From positions 1-53,038 of the forward strand of contig JAFDWB010000085.1 of NCBI GenBank assembly GCA_018268675.1: DNA of 53,038 nt. The letters are read 5' to 3'. This DNA comes from Actinomycetota bacterium. GTDB taxonomy: Bacteria; Actinomycetota; Thermoleophilia; Solirubrobacterales; 70-9. Positions 51,340 through 53,038 of the stretch are shown piece after piece (within the stretch, counting starts at the first letter, position 1; each line of letters starts with the position of its first letter). A program made the position numbers and the translations under genes. The notes beneath the pieces are model-generated. The model had not been told where the DNA came from. It searched no databases and saw only the letters and a program-made list of their open reading frames with translations.

Positions 51340-51399
51340 TTAGCAAATGCTAAGACGGAAAAATTGCACCCCGCCGCGGGCGACACCCGCAATTTGCGG
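51340..51399. promoter_or_regulatory. Two palindromes just upstream of the riboswitch
   Basis: TTAGCAAATGCTAA (51340-51353, arms TTAGCA/TGCTAA) and CCGCAATTTGCGG (51387-51399, arms CCGCAA/TTGCGG). On the minus strand these come right before the aptamer and may be operator and promoter elements of the RlpA-like transcript. Nothing else is evident up to the rnpB terminator at 51488. Confidence 0.35.
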
Positions 51400-51487
51400 C
51401 ATAAATCGGCTGCCGACACCGGAGGCCGAATTCCTGCAACGGGCCATGCGCCCCCGAGGCGCGCCCATGGAGCGCACCGTGGATATG

Positions 51488-51515
51488 GGAAGACCCCGCC
51501 GAGACGGGGCCTTCC
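51488..51515 (-). terminator. rnpB terminator
   Basis: GGAAG-A-CCCCG (51488-51498) pairs with CGGGG-C-CTTCC (51505-51515) around a six-base loop, directly after the 3' end of RNase P RNA. Confidence 0.7.
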
Positions 51516-51517
51516 GA

Positions 51518-51883
51518 CAGCGAGCCTGTAAGCCGGATCCTGTCGCGAGCGGACATCTATCTCGCCGGGCCGGAGCCCTGACGGGGCGCCGAGGCGCCCT
51601 GCGACCTACCTGGACCTCGCCGAGCCGGGTCGACGGTCCTGCTTGGCCTTGCACCGGGCGGGGTTTGCCTGGCCGCCGTGTCACCACGACGCCGGTGCGC
51701 TCTTACCGCACCTTTTCACCTTTGCCTGTACGCGGCTCACGTGTGGCCGCGCCATCGGCCGTGTGTTTCTGTGGCACTTTCCCGCGGCTTTCGCCGGGTG
51801 GGCGTTACCCACCGCCCTGCCCTTTGGTGTCCGGACTTTCCTCGAGGCGGATGTCTCCCCGCCCCGCGTCCGCTCGGCTCGCC
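51518..51883 (-). ncRNA. rnpB: RNase P RNA (bacterial type A)
   Basis: Minus-strand RNA of about 366 nt. The 5' part has GGGGAGACATCCGCC, GAGGAAAGTCCGGACACC and GGGCAGGGCGGTGGGTAACGC; the 3' part has GACAGGATCCGGCTTACAGG. These are the universal P4 strands and the 3' conserved block. Terminal helix P1 is CGAGCC (5') with GGCTCG (3'). A TAAAAT -10-like sequence (51890-51895 on the complement) sits six bases before the start. Processes tRNA 5' ends together with RnpA. Short reading frames across it on both strands are spurious. Confidence 0.95.
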
Positions 51884-52037
51884 CGACCGATTTTAGACCG
51901 CTTCGGGGGTCTGATCCAGCGCCCTGTGGCTTCTCGTCCAATGAGAAATCGCGACCGACCCGACGACCCGCTGAGGTGACGAGCCACGTCCGCCTTCGTC
52001 CGAGCGCCCTGATCGTCGCCGTCCCAGTCGGCCGGCT

Positions 52038-52071
52038 CCCCGCAATCCGCGTGAGTTCACGGATTGCGGGG
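52038..52071 (-). terminator. Hairpin after tRNA-Leu
   Basis: CCCCGCAATCCG (52038-52049) pairs with CGGATTGCGGGG (52060-52071), perfect 12-base stem, 10-base loop. It lies 12 bases past the tRNA 3' end on the minus strand. The rest of the 200-base gap toward rnpB shows only the rnpB promoter region. Confidence 0.65.
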
Positions 52072-52083
52072 CATCGACACCGA

Positions 52084-52169
<86 letters not shown>

Positions 52170-52218
52170 TCGTGGGACCGGGGATTCTAGGGGTTCGGCG
52201 CCCGGGTGCCCTTGCCGC

Positions 52219-52262
52219 TTGCGAGCGTCCGGGGGAAGGGATACTCTGCGAACAGGTGTTCG
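52219..52262 (+). promoter_or_regulatory. lexA promoter with SOS box
   Basis: CGAACAGGTGTTCG (52249-52262) fits the Gram-positive/actinobacterial LexA site CGAAC-N4-GTTCG exactly. A possible promoter lies just before it: TTGCGA (52219-52224), 15 bases, GATACT (52240-52245). LexA therefore represses its own gene until DNA damage. Confidence 0.85.
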
Positions 52263-52304
52263 TCTTGCTTGCAGCCCGGCAATCGGAGGAAAACGGAGCC
52301 CACG

Positions 52305-52919
52305 ATGGTTGACCTTGACCTGACCAAGCGGCAGAAGGAGATCTTCGACTTCATCCGCAAGTACGCGGCGAAGACCGGCTACCCGCCGACGGTGCGGGAG
52401 ATCGGCAAAGCGGTGGGGCTGCACTCGTCCTCGACCGTGCACGCGCACCTGGCGAACCTGGAGAAGATCGGGCTGCTCAAACGGGACCCGTCGAAGCCGC
52501 GCGCGATCGAGTTGCTCTTCGACAAGGCGGTCAACGTCGTGAGGCCGGGCGGCGGCATCCCGCTGGTCGGTTCGGTCGCCGCGGGCGCCCCGATCCTGGC
52601 CGAAGAGAACATCGAGGAATATCTCGAAGTCCCCGACGTGATCGGTGGCGAGGACGGCGACTACATCCTCCAGGTCCGCGGCGAATCGATGAAGAACGCC
52701 GGGATCCTCGAAGCCGACTACGTGATCGTCCGCCCGGCCGACGACGCCGGCGACGGCGAGATCGTCGTCGCCCTGATCGGCGAGGAGGCGACCGTGAAGC
52801 GCTACTTCCGCGAACCCGACCACATCCGGCTCCAGCCCGAGAACGACGAGATGGATCCGATCATCACCACGGAAGCCCGGGTGCTCGGCAGGGTCGTCGG
52901 CGTGTTCAGGAAGGTCTAG
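52305..52919 (+). CDS. lexA: LexA repressor
   Basis: 204 residues. Winged HTH at about 1-65 (TKRQKEIFDFIRKYAAKTGYPPTVREIG, SSSTVHAHLANLEKIGLL). The self-cleavage site is A93-G94 in SVAAGAP, with catalytic S128 in GESM and K165 in ATVKRY. RecA-stimulated autocleavage relieves repression of DNA-repair genes. ATG with GGAGG about 15 bases and GGAG about 6 bases upstream; the SOS box is 42 bases before it. The stop overlaps a transposase remnant on the other strand. Confidence 0.97.
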   Translation: MVDLDLTKRQKEIFDFIRKYAAKTGYPPTVREIGKAVGLHSSSTVHAHLANLEKIGLLKRDPSKPRAIELLFDKAVNVVRPGGGIPLVGSVAAGAPILAEENIEEYLEVPDVIGGEDGDYILQVRGESMKNAGILEADYVIVRPADDAGDGEIVVALIGEEATVKRYFREPDHIRLQPENDEMDPIITTEARVLGRVVGVFRKV

Positions 52920-53038
52920 GTGTAAGACCCGACCACGTTGTTCCGCTTCAGCTCGCCGAGGCGGGCTCCGGGCGACCTGTGGCTGAGTGAGCCGTGTGGT
53001 CTGTGCCAGTTATAGAACTCGAGCCAGCCGGATAGTGC
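52916..53038 (-). CDS. IS481/IS3-type transposase, C-terminal end (cut by window edge)
   Basis: The last 40 codons of a minus-strand gene continuing beyond the window. WLEFYNWHRPHGSL followed by ARLGELKRNNVVGSYT is the conserved end of DDE integrase-type transposases of the IS481/IS3 kind (rve domain tail, with catalytic triad upstream out of view). The stop shares bases with the lexA stop (convergent, four bases). Whether the element is intact cannot be seen; no terminal inverted repeat can be identified on this side. Confidence 0.85.
   Translation of the reverse strand, partial: ALSGWLEFYNWHRPHGSLSHRSPGARLGELKRNNVVGSYT

Overview
The window is about 53 kb of very GC-rich DNA with many GTG and TTG starts and tightly overlapping operons. 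It looks like the chromosome of an actinobacterium. A deep-branching soil lineage such as Thermoleophilia/Solirubrobacterales is my inference, supported by the Gram-positive/actinobacterial SOS box at lexA, a c-di-AMP (ydaO) riboswitch before an RlpA-type gene, a GTP-type PEP carboxykinase and a mycobacteria-like fadA2-fabG4-htdX operon. I see no prophage, plasmid or CRISPR array; the only clear mobile-element trace is a transposase C-terminus at the right edge.

Layout. 1-1.5 kb: the start of an Ala/Glu-rich protein running off the left edge, then a CitE/malyl-CoA-lyase-type enzyme. 1.57-12.6 kb: a surface-polysaccharide locus with a fused membrane/GT2 protein, two further GT2s, two membrane proteins, a CelD/BcsL-type (GNAT/Fem-like) transferase, a UDP-GlcNAc 2-epimerase and a divergent pair of GT4s. 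12.65-16.4 kb: three tandem exported GH26 (mannanase-like) paralogs. 16.4-24.2 kb, minus strand: a compact operon of carrier protein, acyl-CoA dehydrogenase, class-II-aaRS-like amino acid:carrier-protein ligase, DUF1839 protein, GH2 beta-mannosidase-like enzyme and a tandem alpha/beta hydrolase. It is followed by a divergent methyltransferase, acpS and a fourth GH26. The obvious hypothesis is that this whole block makes, trims and perhaps aminoacyl-modifies a cell-surface glycan.

27.1-31.9 kb is central metabolism: pckG, a small DUF4333-type lipoprotein, and a succinyl-CoA-synthetase-type beta/alpha pair translationally coupled to an unusual FixX-like ferredoxin. 32.2-34.3 kb holds two exported proteins, a TetR gene and a divergent ABM-like gene with a clear operator between them. 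34.3-43.0 kb is a lipid operon: TetR, thiolase, long FabG, MaoC hydratase, two acyl-CoA dehydrogenases and an AMP-forming acyl-CoA ligase. 43.0-49.7 kb: GGDEF-EAL protein, DUF255 protein, PhzF-like protein, glnA and a CMD/AhpD-like protein. 49.8-53.0 kb: an exported protein, an RlpA-like protein behind a ydaO riboswitch, rnpB, tRNA-Leu(GAG), lexA and the IS fragment.

The most unusual non-coding features are structured repeats. One element (41.17-41.48 kb) occurs twice in opposite orientation; its loop is almost identical but its long stems have diverged with compensating changes. A second, composite stem-loop family occurs between genes at about 14.0, 32.0 and 46.6 kb, bordered by strong hairpins whose sequences differ at each site. 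Both would merit a genome-wide search.
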